The notes beneath the pieces are model-generated. The model did no database searches. It saw only the letters and a list, made by a program, of their open reading frames with translations, and was not told the origin of the DNA. DNA of 64,000 nt, from contig NZ_PEJS01000001.1 in NCBI RefSeq assembly GCF_002750975.1, positions 3,472,001 to 3,536,000 on the forward strand. Reading direction: 5' to 3'. Shown here in pieces: positions 17,871 to 25,878 of this stretch (position 1 is its first letter; each line of letters opens with the position of its first letter). The stretch is from Stenotrophomonas indicatrix (GTDB taxonomy: Bacteria > Pseudomonadota > Gammaproteobacteria > Xanthomonadales > Xanthomonadaceae). Both the position numbers and the translations under genes were made by a program.

Positions 17871-18944
17871 ATGATCATCCCATCCATGCGCTACCTCGCA
17901 TCCTTTGGATTGTCCGGCCTGCTGGCCACCGCCCTCCCCCTTTCCGCCTACGCAGCCGAGCAATGCGGCCCGGACGCGATGCGCGAGCATCCGCCGCAGG
18001 TCAATTTCCGCGTCGACAACGACCTGTTCGGCGGCCGCCACCAGGACCAGGGCTATACCAACGGCGCCCAGCTGACCCTGGTCTCGCCCAATCTGGTCGA
18101 TTACACCGACGACCCGTGCCTGCCGCGCCTGGCGCGCTGGGTGAACAGCCACCTGGAGGCACTGCACCCGGGCAGGTTCGAACAGCAGAACATGATCTTC
18201 AGCCTGGCCCAGGGCATCTTCACCCCCACCGATTTCACCCGGAAGGACCTGATCGAAGACGACCGCCCGTATGCGGGCGTGCTGGTGGCCAGCTTCGGCT
18301 ACAACGCACGCAGCGGCGACCACCTGCAGACCACCCAGCTGACCCTGGGCGTGGTGGGCCCGTGGGCGCAGGGCCGGCAGGTGCAGAACGCGGTGCACGA
18401 CGTGCTGGGTGATGAGAAATTCCAGGGCTGGGACAACCAGCTGCACAACGAACCGGTGTTCATGCTGACCCACGAGCGCATGCGCCGCTGGCCGGGCGAT
18501 GCCAGCATCAATGCCGACGGCTGGGGCTGGGATGCGATCAGCCATTACGGCGGCTCGATCGGCAACCTGGAAACCAAGGCCAACGTCGGCGGCGAAGTGC
18601 GTTTCGGCTGGAAGCTTCCCGACGATTTCGGCAGCACCCCGCTGCGCCCGGCCGGCGAGAACACCGCGCCGACCCGGGGTGGCAAGCCCAGTGGCTGGTC
18701 GTGGCACATGTTCGCCACCACCGATGCGGCGTGGGTGATCCGCGATATCACCCTGGACGGCAACACGTTCCGCAACAGCCACAGCGTGGACAAGCGCCAC
18801 GTGGTCGCCTACGGCGGTTACGGCGTGGCAGTGATGCGCGGCCGCTGGAAATTCGCGGTAGCCCGCTACCACAGCACCCGCGAGTTCAATGGCCAGCGCG
18901 AAGCCCCGGTGTTCGGCAGCTTCACCATCAGCCGCTCGCTGTAA
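17871..18944 (+). CDS. LpxR-like outer-membrane lipid A deacylase (DUF2219)
   Basis: A 357-residue outer-membrane beta-barrel. The signal peptide cleaves near AYA-AEQ; the start may be ATG 17886 (MRYLASFG), which gives a neater signal. The family core is seen in FRVDNDLFGG with GYTNGAQLTL (the Asn/Asp and Thr of the LpxR active site lie in this region) and DVLGD...W-x-x-QLHNEPV with downstream TH. LpxR of Salmonella removes the 3'-acyloxyacyl chain of lipid A with calcium; the same role here is inferred. It is a lone plus-strand gene inside the envelope block. It ends with an aromatic/hydrophobic strand typical of porin-like barrels. Confidence 0.82.
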   Translation: MIIPSMRYLASFGLSGLLATALPLSAYAAEQCGPDAMREHPPQVNFRVDNDLFGGRHQDQGYTNGAQLTLVSPNLVDYTDDPCLPRLARWVNSHLEALHPGRFEQQNMIFSLAQGIFTPTDFTRKDLIEDDRPYAGVLVASFGYNARSGDHLQTTQLTLGVVGPWAQGRQVQNAVHDVLGDEKFQGWDNQLHNEPVFMLTHERMRRWPGDASINADGWGWDAISHYGGSIGNLETKANVGGEVRFGWKLPDDFGSTPLRPAGENTAPTRGGKPSGWSWHMFATTDAAWVIRDITLDGNTFRNSHSVDKRHVVAYGGYGVAVMRGRWKFAVARYHSTREFNGQREAPVFGSFTISRSL

Positions 18945-18966
18945 GCGAGGGGCTGATGGTGAAGCG

Positions 18967-19088
18967 GGTAGGTGCCGACCGTTGGTCGGCACACCGGATT
19001 GAATCGCTCGCTGTAAGCGAGGGGCTGCGTCCGCCGGGCATGGCCCGGCGCTACCCGATCATCGGTAGCGCCGGGCCATGCCCGGCGG
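18967..19088. repeat. GTAG REP cluster after the LpxR-like gene
   Basis: One GTAGGTGCCGACCGTTGGTC palindrome (about 18969-18992) is followed by an inverted pair of GCCGGGC/GCCCGGC REPs (about 19030-19088). A 17-nt GCTCGCTGTAAGCGAGGGG stretch at the lpxR stop is duplicated just downstream (about 18935 and 19006). Confidence 0.8.
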
Positions 19089-19097
19089 AACCCTACG

Positions 19098-19124
19098 AAA
19101 AAGGCCGGCATTCGCCGGCCTTTT
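19098..19124. terminator. Bidirectional rho-independent terminator
   Basis: AAAAGGCCGGC / GCCGGCCTTTT around a 4-nt loop separates the convergent lpxR-like and dacC genes. Confidence 0.85.
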
Positions 19125-19148
19125 CCATTCACCGCAGCAGGCTGCGGA

Positions 19149-20366
19149 TCATTCCGATTCCCACCACATCCAGAAGCTGTCCCACAGGCGCTTGAAGAAG
19201 CCGGCCTGCTCGACGGCGGCCACAGCCACCAGCGGCGCTTCGGCCACCAGCTTGCCATCCAGGGTGACCTTGACGGTGCCGATCTGCTGGCCAGCGGTGA
19301 ACGGCGCTTCCAGGGTCTTGGGCACGTCGATGCTCGGCTTCAGGTCGTTGTAGCGACCGCGCGGCACGCTGACCAGCATCGGCTGCGCCACGCCCAGCTG
19401 CACCTTGTCAGTGGTGCCCTTCCATACCTTGTGCTCGGCCACGGCCTTGCCCGGCTCGTACAGGCGGTGGGTCTCGAAGAAGCGGAAGCCCCAGTTCAAC
19501 AGGGCCAGGCTGTCATCGGCGCGCTGCTTTTCCGACGCGCCGCCCAGCACCACCGCGACCAGGCGCTGGTCACCGCGCTGGGCCGAGCTCATCAGGCAGT
19601 AGCCGGCCTCGGAGGTGTGGCCGGTCTTGATGCCGTCCACGCTGCCATCGCGCCACAACAGCAGATTGCGGTTGGGCTGCTTGATGGTGCCGACCTGGAA
19701 TTCCTTGATCTTGTTGTACGCGTAGGTTTCCGGGTAGTCGCGCACCATCGCGCGGCCCAGCAGGGCCAGGTCGTAGGCGCTGCTGTGATGGCCCGGGGCG
19801 GTCAGGCCGTGGGCGTTCACGAAGTGCGAGTTCTTCATGCCGATCTTGGCGGCGTAGCTGTTCATCAGCGAAGCGAAGGCTTCTTCGCTGCCGGCCACGT
19901 GCTCGGCCAGGGCGATCGCGGCGTCATTGCCGGACTGGATCGCCATGCCCTTTTCCATGTCTTCCAGGCGCGCGGTCTGGTTGACCGGGAAGCCGCTGTA
20001 GCTGCCGTCGGTGCCGGCACCACCTTCGCGCCAGGCGCGTTCGCTCATCATCACCTGGTCATCGGGACGGACCTTGCCGTTCTTGACCTCGGCGGCGATC
20101 ACGTACGACGTCATCACCTTGGTGATGCTGGCCGGGGCCAGCTGTTCGTTGATGTTCTCGCCTGCCAGCACCTGGCCGGTGGCGTAGTCCATCAGCACCC
20201 AGGCCTTGGAAACGCTGGGTGCAGGCGCCGGCGGCGTGGCCACGGTGGCGGGGGCAGCAGCGGCGGCAGGCGCCGGGGTGGCCGGGGTCGGCAGCGGCGT
20301 CTGGGCGGAGGCCAGGCCCACCACCAGGGTGGCGGCCAGGGCAGTGGCGGCGGAACGGAAATTCAT
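19149..20366 (-). CDS. dacC: D-alanyl-D-alanine carboxypeptidase (PBP5/6 type)
   Basis: A 405-residue low-molecular-mass PBP that trims the terminal D-Ala of murein pentapeptides. ATG 20366 gives a signal peptide ending near ASA-Q; the longer frame to 20441 would bury it. A Pro/Ala-rich linker (about 23-52) precedes the catalytic domain with S80-x-x-K83, the SGN triad and KTGHT. The PBP5 C-terminal domain and an amphipathic anchor helix (FKRLWDSFWMWWESE) complete the family layout. It follows rlpA by about 100 bp, in the conserved mltB-rlpA-dac order. Confidence 0.93.
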   Translation of the reverse strand: MNFRSAATALAATLVVGLASAQTPLPTPATPAPAAAAAPATVATPPAPAPSVSKAWVLMDYATGQVLAGENINEQLAPASITKVMTSYVIAAEVKNGKVRPDDQVMMSERAWREGGAGTDGSYSGFPVNQTARLEDMEKGMAIQSGNDAAIALAEHVAGSEEAFASLMNSYAAKIGMKNSHFVNAHGLTAPGHHSSAYDLALLGRAMVRDYPETYAYNKIKEFQVGTIKQPNRNLLLWRDGSVDGIKTGHTSEAGYCLMSSAQRGDQRLVAVVLGGASEKQRADDSLALLNWGFRFFETHRLYEPGKAVAEHKVWKGTTDKVQLGVAQPMLVSVPRGRYNDLKPSIDVPKTLEAPFTAGQQIGTVKVTLDGKLVAEAPLVAVAAVEQAGFFKRLWDSFWMWWESE

Positions 20367-20468
20367 GGGACAGCAGGCTCCAGGGGACGGCCGGAAAATG
20401 AAGGATGGGGCGAGGTGGCCATTGTAAGGCCGAGGTGGCAAGGGCCGGCAGCACCGGCCCGGGCGGAA

Positions 20469-21713
20469 TCAGTCCTTGACGATCTGTGGCGAGCCAAAGC
20501 CCAGACCCGAGATGCGCCCGGCAAGTTCCGCCGCGCTGGCATGGTCGCTGGCGGGTACCCGCAGGCGCCACAGGGTACGACCACCGGCAGCGATGTCGCT
20601 GATGGTGGCACCGACGATGCCGGCAGCGTTGAGCTGGCCCATCGCCCGGTTGGCGTTGTCGCGGTTGGAGAAGCTGGCGACCTGCAGCATCACCGCGCCC
20701 ACCACCTTCTGCGACAGGCTGGGGCTGCTGGCCGGGGCCGGGCTGCGCGGCATGGCGGTGGCCACGACCGGCGCTGCCGGACGCGATGCGGGTGCGCTGG
20801 GCGGCAGGCTGCTGACCGCCACTTCCGGCATCGTGCTGACAGCGGCCTGGGTGGTAGCCGGCTGGCCGCGCTCGGGCGCGGCGTCGGCCGGCAGGCGCTT
20901 GACCAGTCGATCGATGTCGCTGTCGGCAACCGCACGTGCGGCGGGTGCGGGGCGTGCGCTGGCAACGGCAGCGGTAGCCGTAGCCGCTTCAGCAGCACGG
21001 CGTTCGCGGCGCGACGGCTTCTGCGCCATCAGGTTGGTTTCACCCGGCTGCACTGCGCGCACTTCCACGTTGCCGGTACCGCGCTGGGTGATGCCCAGGC
21101 GCACAGCGGCGGCGTAACTGAGATCGACCACGCGGCCATCGTGGAACGGGCCACGATCATTGACGCGCACGATCACCGATTCGCCGTTGTCCAGGTTGGT
21201 CACGCGGGCGAAGCTGGGCAGCGGCAGGGTCTTGTGCGCAGCGGTGAACTGGTACATGTCGTAGACCTCGCGGTTGGAGGTCAGGCGGCCATGGAACTTG
21301 GCGCCGTAGTACGAAGCGGTGCCGCGTTCAACGTAGTTGCGGGTGTCGTCGAGCACCTTGTACTGCTTGCCCAGCACCACGTAGGGCGACTTGTTGCCGA
21401 TCGCCGAGCGATCCTCATTGGTCACCACCGGCTCGGGAATACAGGCCACGTTGGGCACGTAACTGGGCGTGGTGTCTTTCACGCCGGGCTTGTACAGGCC
21501 ACCGGCGGTGTAGTTGCCACGGGTGGACAGGTCCTCGGTGGCCGCCGCGTACGGCGAGCCCTCCGGACAATGCGCCGGACGCCCGCCCTTGCCCTGCACA
21601 ACCGTGCCGGACGGCTTGCCACCGTGGCCGGCGGTCGCCGGCTTTTTCGGCGCGCTGCTGCAGGCGGCCAGCGCGAGGACGATCAATCCAGGGACCAGCC
21701 ATCTGATGTTCAT
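20469..21713 (-). CDS. rlpA: Septal ring lipoprotein / lytic transglycosylase RlpA
   Basis: A 414-residue lipoprotein (lipobox LAAC, Cys18). The double-psi beta-barrel of RlpA is central (GTASYYGAKFHGR, ... VRVNDRGPFHDGRVVDLS, with the catalytic Asp of the NDRGPF motif). A long Ala/Pro-rich linker and a C-terminal SPOR domain (about 335-410) that binds denuded glycan strands follow. In Pseudomonas, RlpA cleaves naked glycans at septa. The start overlaps the mltB stop by 4 bp. Confidence 0.93.
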   Translation of the reverse strand: MNIRWLVPGLIVLALAACSSAPKKPATAGHGGKPSGTVVQGKGGRPAHCPEGSPYAAATEDLSTRGNYTAGGLYKPGVKDTTPSYVPNVACIPEPVVTNEDRSAIGNKSPYVVLGKQYKVLDDTRNYVERGTASYYGAKFHGRLTSNREVYDMYQFTAAHKTLPLPSFARVTNLDNGESVIVRVNDRGPFHDGRVVDLSYAAAVRLGITQRGTGNVEVRAVQPGETNLMAQKPSRRERRAAEAATATAAVASARPAPAARAVADSDIDRLVKRLPADAAPERGQPATTQAAVSTMPEVAVSSLPPSAPASRPAAPVVATAMPRSPAPASSPSLSQKVVGAVMLQVASFSNRDNANRAMGQLNAAGIVGATISDIAAGGRTLWRLRVPASDHASAAELAGRISGLGFGSPQIVKD

Positions 21714-22858
21714 GCCGGGGGCAGCTCCTGTCCGGCAATGGCCTGCGACAACTGGAACACGGCCATCGCGTACATCTTCGAGAGGTTGTAGCGGGTGATT
21801 GCGTAGTAGTTCTGGAAGCCCAGCCAGTACTGCTTGCCGGTGCTGCCTTCAAGGGTGATCGGGGTAGCAGCGGCACCGGGCTGCACCGGCGCGCTGGGCT
21901 GGTAGCCGCGCTGGGCCAGGTCGGCCAGCGACCAGGTGGGCATCCACTCGGTCGGGTTGAACTCCTCGCGGCCGGCGGCGAGCGTGGCCGGCACGGCAAC
22001 CTGGCCGCCGCGCACCCAGCCGCCCTTCTTCACGAAGTAGTTGGCGATGGACGAGAACACGTCGTCGTAGCTGGTGAACAGGTCACGACGACCATCGCCA
22101 TTGCCGTCCACGGCGTAATCCAGGTAGCTGGAGGGCATGAACTGGCCCATGCCCATCGCACCGGCATAGCTGCCCTTGAGCGTGGTGATGTCCAGCTTTT
22201 CCTCGCGACCCAGCTCGAACAGCTTGGCCAGTTCATCGCGGAAGAACAGCTCGCGGCGCACTTCGCGCTCCAGCTTGGCCGGGTCGCCACTGCGCGGGTA
22301 ATAGAAGGCCAGGGTGTACAGCGCATCGAGCACGCGATGGCTGCCGGCATTCTTGCCGTAGCTGGTTTCCACGCCGATGATCGCCACGATCACTTCCGCC
22401 GGTACGCCGGTGCGCTGCTGCACACGGTCCAGTTCGGCGCGATGCTGGGCAAGAAACGCCTTGCCGCCATCGATGCGTGCCTTGCTGATGAACATCGGCC
22501 GGTATTCGTTCCACGGCTTGACCCGTTCGGCCGGCCGCGACATGGCGGCGATGATCGGCTGGCGCACCTGCGCCTGGTCGAGCACGTTGCGGATCTCGTC
22601 GGGCTTGAGGCCGTAGCGCTTGGCGGTGTCGGCAATGAATCTGGCGCGCGCGGTCTCGAAGGGCACCGGGGTGAGATCGACCGGTGCTGCCGTGGCCGCG
22701 GTCGCTTCCGGCGCGGCCTCGGCCGGGCCGTGGGGCTTGGCCGCCGGGTGGCGCGGCGTACTGCTGGCCTGTGGCGAAGTCGGTGGGGACGTCGGCTGGG
22801 TCGCGCAGGCGACCAGGCCGAGGGTGAGCATGCAGGCCAGAGAACGTCGAATCATCAC
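21710..22858 (-). CDS. mltB: Membrane-bound lytic murein transglycosylase B
   Basis: A 382-residue lipoprotein (lipobox LVAC, Cys18). The catalytic Glu is in IIGVETSYGKN, and the family motifs YAGAMGMGQFMPSSY and DGDGR-like YAVDGNGDGRRDL are present. It cuts murein glycans to 1,6-anhydro ends. It is probably the promoter-proximal gene of mltB-rlpA-dacC; about 1 kb without genes lies upstream. Confidence 0.94.
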   Translation of the reverse strand: MMIRRSLACMLTLGLVACATQPTSPPTSPQASSTPRHPAAKPHGPAEAAPEATAATAAPVDLTPVPFETARARFIADTAKRYGLKPDEIRNVLDQAQVRQPIIAAMSRPAERVKPWNEYRPMFISKARIDGGKAFLAQHRAELDRVQQRTGVPAEVIVAIIGVETSYGKNAGSHRVLDALYTLAFYYPRSGDPAKLEREVRRELFFRDELAKLFELGREEKLDITTLKGSYAGAMGMGQFMPSSYLDYAVDGNGDGRRDLFTSYDDVFSSIANYFVKKGGWVRGGQVAVPATLAAGREEFNPTEWMPTWSLADLAQRGYQPSAPVQPGAAATPITLEGSTGKQYWLGFQNYYAITRYNLSKMYAMAVFQLSQAIAGQELPPA

Positions 22859-22903
22859 CGCAGGTTAGCAGGTCATGGATGAATTAAAACCCCTAACACC
22901 ATG

Positions 22904-22970
22904 AATCACAACGATTTGCACGCGTTCAGCGCGAAATGTGAAGACGTTGTGATTGACCTGCCCCATTCAG
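22904..22970. promoter_or_regulatory. Inverted repeat upstream of mltB
   Basis: AATCACAACG and its exact complement CGTTGTGATT are separated by about 35 bp. The repeat could be a pair of operator half-sites or an RNA stem in the mltB leader. The minus strand between it and the ATG contains TTTTAATTC. Confidence 0.45.
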
Positions 22971-23188
22971 GCAGAGGTTGCCGGTTGCGTCCCCATCCCC
23001 GCAGACGCAACCGGCCGCCGGACCCGGTCGGTACCTGCGCGGCTGCCGCTCCCCAGTGGCAGTGCTCCGCGCTCCCTGTACCCGTTGGATCAGTACTGCT
23101 TTCCCATCCGACGCCCCTCGCGCTGCATCAAAGACGGCGCGCCATGCCGAACGGGCCGCCATTGTGCAGGCCGATTGCGACAAGTCCA

Positions 23189-23202
23189 TTGATCAGGATC
23201 AA
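23189..23202. promoter_or_regulatory. FNR/ANR-like box
   Basis: TTGATCAGGATCAA matches the FNR consensus TTGAT-N4-ATCAA exactly. On the minus strand a CACAAT hexamer (23161-23166) sits where the -10 of a class II FNR promoter would fall. Its target is unclear: mltB lies about 330 bp downstream in that direction. Confidence 0.5.
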
Positions 23203-23386
23203 CGCGGCGTCAAAATGTGAATTGGCGCCCACTTTTAATGGAACTTCGTCAGCGGCGATGCTGCTGTGCGGCGTTGTGGGAACGATTACAGAAATGCGCT
23301 TGCGCAGATTCATGCGCGCATCGGCGGCGAAGGTCGGCCAACGGCGCAGCCCCTCGTGGGTGGGCGCAAAGCGATTCATGAGGGTT

Positions 23387-23490
23387 GGCCGGGTAGATGG
23401 GCTGCGCAGGGGACGCCGTGAACCCATCCTTGGGGGCTTGTCCGCGGCATCCATGCCGCAGACACCCCTGCGCAGCCCATCTACCCGGCC
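23387..23490. repeat. Covarying hairpin repeat, copy B
   Basis: The left arm 23387-23412 and right arm 23465-23490 are exact 26-nt reverse complements. The 52-nt core 23413-23464 is in the same orientation as copy A, with three substitutions relative to the C/D consensus. Outer flanks shared with C and D (inverted) extend to about 23329 and 23522. Confidence 0.93.
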
Positions 23491-23679
23491 ACGGACAGGT
23501 TCCTGCAGCTTCCACCCACGCAAAGAGAAAAAAGAAGAGCGAAGAGCAACAGCGGGTCGCTTCGCTCTGAGCCGAGCGTGGGCTCGGCTCTACAGGAAGC
23601 GTGGGCAACCGGCCATGCTGCTTTTGCTTTTGATCTTTTTTTCTTCTTGCGTGGGTGGACGCTGCAGGAACCTGTCAGC

Positions 23680-23781
23680 GGCCGGGCGGGTGGATAGTGC
23701 GGGGTGTCCGCGGCATGGATGCCGCGGCCAAGCCCCCAAGGATGGGTTCACGGCGTCCCCGCACTATCCACCCGCCCGGCC
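23680..23781. repeat. Covarying hairpin repeat, copy C
   Basis: Arms 23680-23704 and 23757-23781 are exact 25-nt reverse complements. Core 23705-23756 is the 52-nt core in the opposite orientation to A and B. Flanks include GCGTGGGTGG (about 23649) and CCACCCACGAGGGGCTGCGC (about 23818), the latter reaching the rodA-like stop. Confidence 0.93.
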
Positions 23782-23853
23782 AGCCCTCAGCAATCCAGCT
23801 TTCCACGACCCACCCGCCCCCACCCACGAGGGGCTGCGCCGTTGGCTGGAAAC

Positions 23854-24930
23854 CTACGCGTGCACCGGCCGATGCCCCCGCACCGCCATCACCAGCCCGA
23901 TCCCCGCCAGCAACGACACCGCCGAGGTGCCGCCATAACTGATCAACGGCATCGGAATGCCCACCACCGGCAGCAATCCGGAAATCATCCCGCCGTTGAC
24001 CAGCACGTACACGAAGAACGCCAGGCCGAGGCTCCCAGCCAACAACCGCGCGTGCGTGTCGCGTGCCTGCACCGCGATCGACAGGCAACGCCCGACCACG
24101 AACAGATACAGCGCGAACACCACCACCACGCCAATCCAGCCGAATTCCTCGGCAAGCACCGAGAACGCGAAATCGGTGGTGTACTCGGGCAGGAAATCCA
24201 GCGTGGCCTGTGTGCCGTGGCCCCAGCCGCGCCCCTGCATGCCACCCGAGCCGATGGCGATGCGCGACTGCAGGATGTTCCAGCCGGTGCCCAACGGATC
24301 GGCAGCCGGATCCAGGAAGGTCAGCACGCGATTCTTCTGGTATTGCCGCAGCAGCCCGAACCAGGCCAACGGCGCAGCCACCGACACCGCGCCCAGTCCG
24401 GCCGCCACCCAGCGCCACTGCAGGCCCGCCAGCAGCAGGGCGAACACGCCGCTGGCGGTGACCAGGGTGGCAGTGCCGAGATTGGGCTGCATCAGGATCA
24501 GCAGCGCTGGCACCCCGATCAGTACTGCGGCCGTCAGCACCGTGCGCGGCGATGGCGGCAGCGGCTGGCGGTGCAGATACCAGGCCATCATCAACGGCAG
24601 GCTGAGCTTGAGCAGTTCCGAAGGCTGCAGGTAGAACACGCCGAGGTTGAGCCAGCGCTGCCCGTATTTGCCGGTGCCGATCACGTACACCGCCATCAGC
24701 GGCAGCATCGACAGTGCATAGATCGCCGGCGTCCACGCGCGCAGGCGCAGCAGCGAAACCCGCGACAGCAGCCACATCGCTGCCAGGCCACCGGCAAAGC
24801 GCATCGCCTGCCCGTGCACCGGCCCGTTCACGCTGTGCAGCACCGCCAGGCCTGCGCCCATCAGGATCAACAACGCGATCAGCAACGGCAGATCGATCGT
24901 GCGCAGCGCCTCACGGCAGCCACCAAGCAT
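23854..24930 (-). CDS. Second RodA-type SEDS glycosyltransferase (paralogue)
   Basis: A 358-residue polytopic SEDS protein, clearly homologous over its whole length to the RodA encoded at 26040-27152. The SEDS core QPNLGTA, FLPEYTTDFAFSVLAEEFG (with the catalytic Asp after TT) and PLISYGGTSAVSLLAG is intact. After GW it reads GHGTQ, closer to E. coli RodA (LHGTQ) than the other copy (GEGSQ). The start is uncertain: the frame stays open to 25053, adding a Lys/Ser-rich 41-residue leader; ATG 24930 aligns with the first copy. It is a likely active rod-wall polymerase, separated from mrdA by the inserted segment. Confidence 0.85.
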   Translation of the reverse strand: MLGGCREALRTIDLPLLIALLILMGAGLAVLHSVNGPVHGQAMRFAGGLAAMWLLSRVSLLRLRAWTPAIYALSMLPLMAVYVIGTGKYGQRWLNLGVFYLQPSELLKLSLPLMMAWYLHRQPLPPSPRTVLTAAVLIGVPALLILMQPNLGTATLVTASGVFALLLAGLQWRWVAAGLGAVSVAAPLAWFGLLRQYQKNRVLTFLDPAADPLGTGWNILQSRIAIGSGGMQGRGWGHGTQATLDFLPEYTTDFAFSVLAEEFGWIGVVVVFALYLFVVGRCLSIAVQARDTHARLLAGSLGLAFFVYVLVNGGMISGLLPVVGIPMPLISYGGTSAVSLLAGIGLVMAVRGHRPVHA

Positions 24931-25353
24931 TCGTTTCCATTTCACCCGCGGCACGGTAGCAACCGGCGCTTTCGCGAAGCTGTCAGCGCTGTTTGACGCT
25001 ATCGACTCCTTCGGCGACAACTGCCTTGGGCGCCCGGATTTTTCGGGTTTCAAACAATTCTGATTGGAGCCGCAAGGGCCCCGTGCACATCATGTGCGGC
25101 CACCGACAACGGGTGGCACGGGACTCCAATCCCGTTTGATAGATGCGTTGTTTACGCTTGCCAGCCGGCGTCGCTTTTTCCTTGTTGAGCGGCGTCGGCT
25201 GGCAATCCGTCCGTGCGTCTTTGGCGGGCGGTGCGTGGAGGGCCTCGTGCCCGCCGGCGTTCCAGCGTCTATCACCGGTATTGGAGCCACGCATCGCCTG
25301 CCACCCTCGCCTCCACGCGGGGTGGCCCTTGCCGACCGCACGAGGACCCCGCC
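24931..25353. other. Geneless leader region with compact RNA-like fold
   Basis: There is no gene apart from the possible rodA N-terminal extension (24931-25053, minus). From 25062 the sequence is densely self-complementary (see the structured element 25062-25326). A TTGACG hexamer at 24993 is a possible plus-strand -35, but the -10 is weak. Confidence 0.6.
25062..25326 (+). ncRNA. Candidate structured RNA leader (three-way junction plus three hairpins)
   Basis: GATTGGAG (25062-25069) pairs with CTCCAATC (25124-25131). Inside, CCCGT (25080-25084) pairs with ACGGG (25118-25122) and encloses two adjacent hairpins: GCACAT/ATGTGC (25085-25097) and GCCACC/GGTGGC (25099-25117). There follow a 17-bp stem (25158-25174 with 25189-25205), GGCGGGC/GCCCGCC (25223-25255) and GCCACCC/GGGTGGC (25300-25326). 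A second ATTGGAG at 25280-25286 could compete for CTCCAAT. The strand is inferred from the plus-strand gene 28 bp downstream. No known RNA family is recognised. Confidence 0.6.
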
Positions 25354-25764
25354 ATGTCCGCTTCCACCTACCCATACCTGTTCGCCACGCTGGGCGAGGC
25401 TGCTCACCAGCTGCCGCATGACATCGCCCGCGCGCTGGAAACCACGCTCACTGCAACGCAGGCCGCCAACGCGCCCGGCGGCCCTACCCTGCTGGACTGC
25501 CTGCAGCGCATCCGCCAGGTGGAAGCGGCAGATGGCCAGCCGTGGCCGAGCAAAGGGCGAACGCAAGCGCAGCGCATGGCGATGGCACGCATCGACCGCG
25601 CCAATGCCGGGCTGACCTTCCTGCTGGAACTGCTGCACGCCAGCGAACGCATGCGCGTGGACGGCGACGACACGCAGCATCTGCCCGACGACGCCCGCGA
25701 AGGCCTGCTGCTGGCCTGCCGAGGCCTGTCGGAATATGTGGATGTGCAGCTGCAGGCCGCGTGA
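25354..25764 (+). CDS. Small soluble protein of unknown function
   Basis: A 136-residue, probably all-helical cytosolic protein; no signal peptide or membrane segment and no family recognised. The start at 25354 has GAGG 8 bp upstream; the frame is open to 25213 but that part lies in the structured leader. Charged and Ala/Leu-rich helices (RALETTLTATQAA, RMAMARIDRANAGLTFLLEL) alternate with short loops, and there are two Cys. It lies alone on the plus strand between the two rodA paralogues and looks inserted into the rod-shape operon with its leader. Confidence 0.7.
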   Translation: MSASTYPYLFATLGEAAHQLPHDIARALETTLTATQAANAPGGPTLLDCLQRIRQVEAADGQPWPSKGRTQAQRMAMARIDRANAGLTFLLELLHASERMRVDGDDTQHLPDDAREGLLLACRGLSEYVDVQLQAA

Positions 25765-25782
25765 CGCGTGCATTCCTGAAGA

Positions 25783-25804
25783 GCCGAGCATGGCTCGGCA
25801 CTAC
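25783..25804. repeat. GTAG REP (GCCGAGC/GCTCGGC type)
   Basis: GAGCCGAGCATGGCTCGGCAC followed by TAC, just past the stop of the small gene. It begins the shared flank of hairpin repeat copy D. Confidence 0.7.
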
Positions 25805-25878
25805 AAAGAGCGAAGCGACCCGCTTCTGCTCTGCTTTATTTCTCTTTGCGTGGGTGGCCACCGCAGGAAACTGTCAGA

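Larger units (their letters stand above)
22859..23853. other. Geneless region of about 1 kb upstream of mltB
   Basis: No convincing gene. It holds a 10-bp inverted repeat AATCACAACG / CGTTGTGATT about 45 bp upstream of mltB (22904-22970 region), an FNR-like box at 23189-23202, hairpin repeat copies B and C in inverted orientation (23387-23490 and 23680-23781) and shared repeat flanks up to the rodA stop at 23854. The stretch 22860-23340 is less GC-rich than its surroundings. A 61-codon minus-strand frame (23128-23313) is open but has no visible family. Confidence 0.65.

Noticed and set aside
23128..23313. A 61-codon minus-strand frame with a hydrophobic LILINGLVAIGL stretch.
   Set aside because: No ribosome site or family; it overlaps the FNR-like box. 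Kept only as a remark on the geneless region.
25062..25131. A tRNA-like fold in the leader.
   Set aside because: Only two inner hairpins, no anticodon or TPsiC features; arm lengths do not fit a tRNA.
24983..25375. A 130-codon minus-strand frame across the structured leader.
   Set aside because: Its protein is Arg-rich and irregular, it is antisense to the leader hairpins, and it overlaps the plus-strand gene start.
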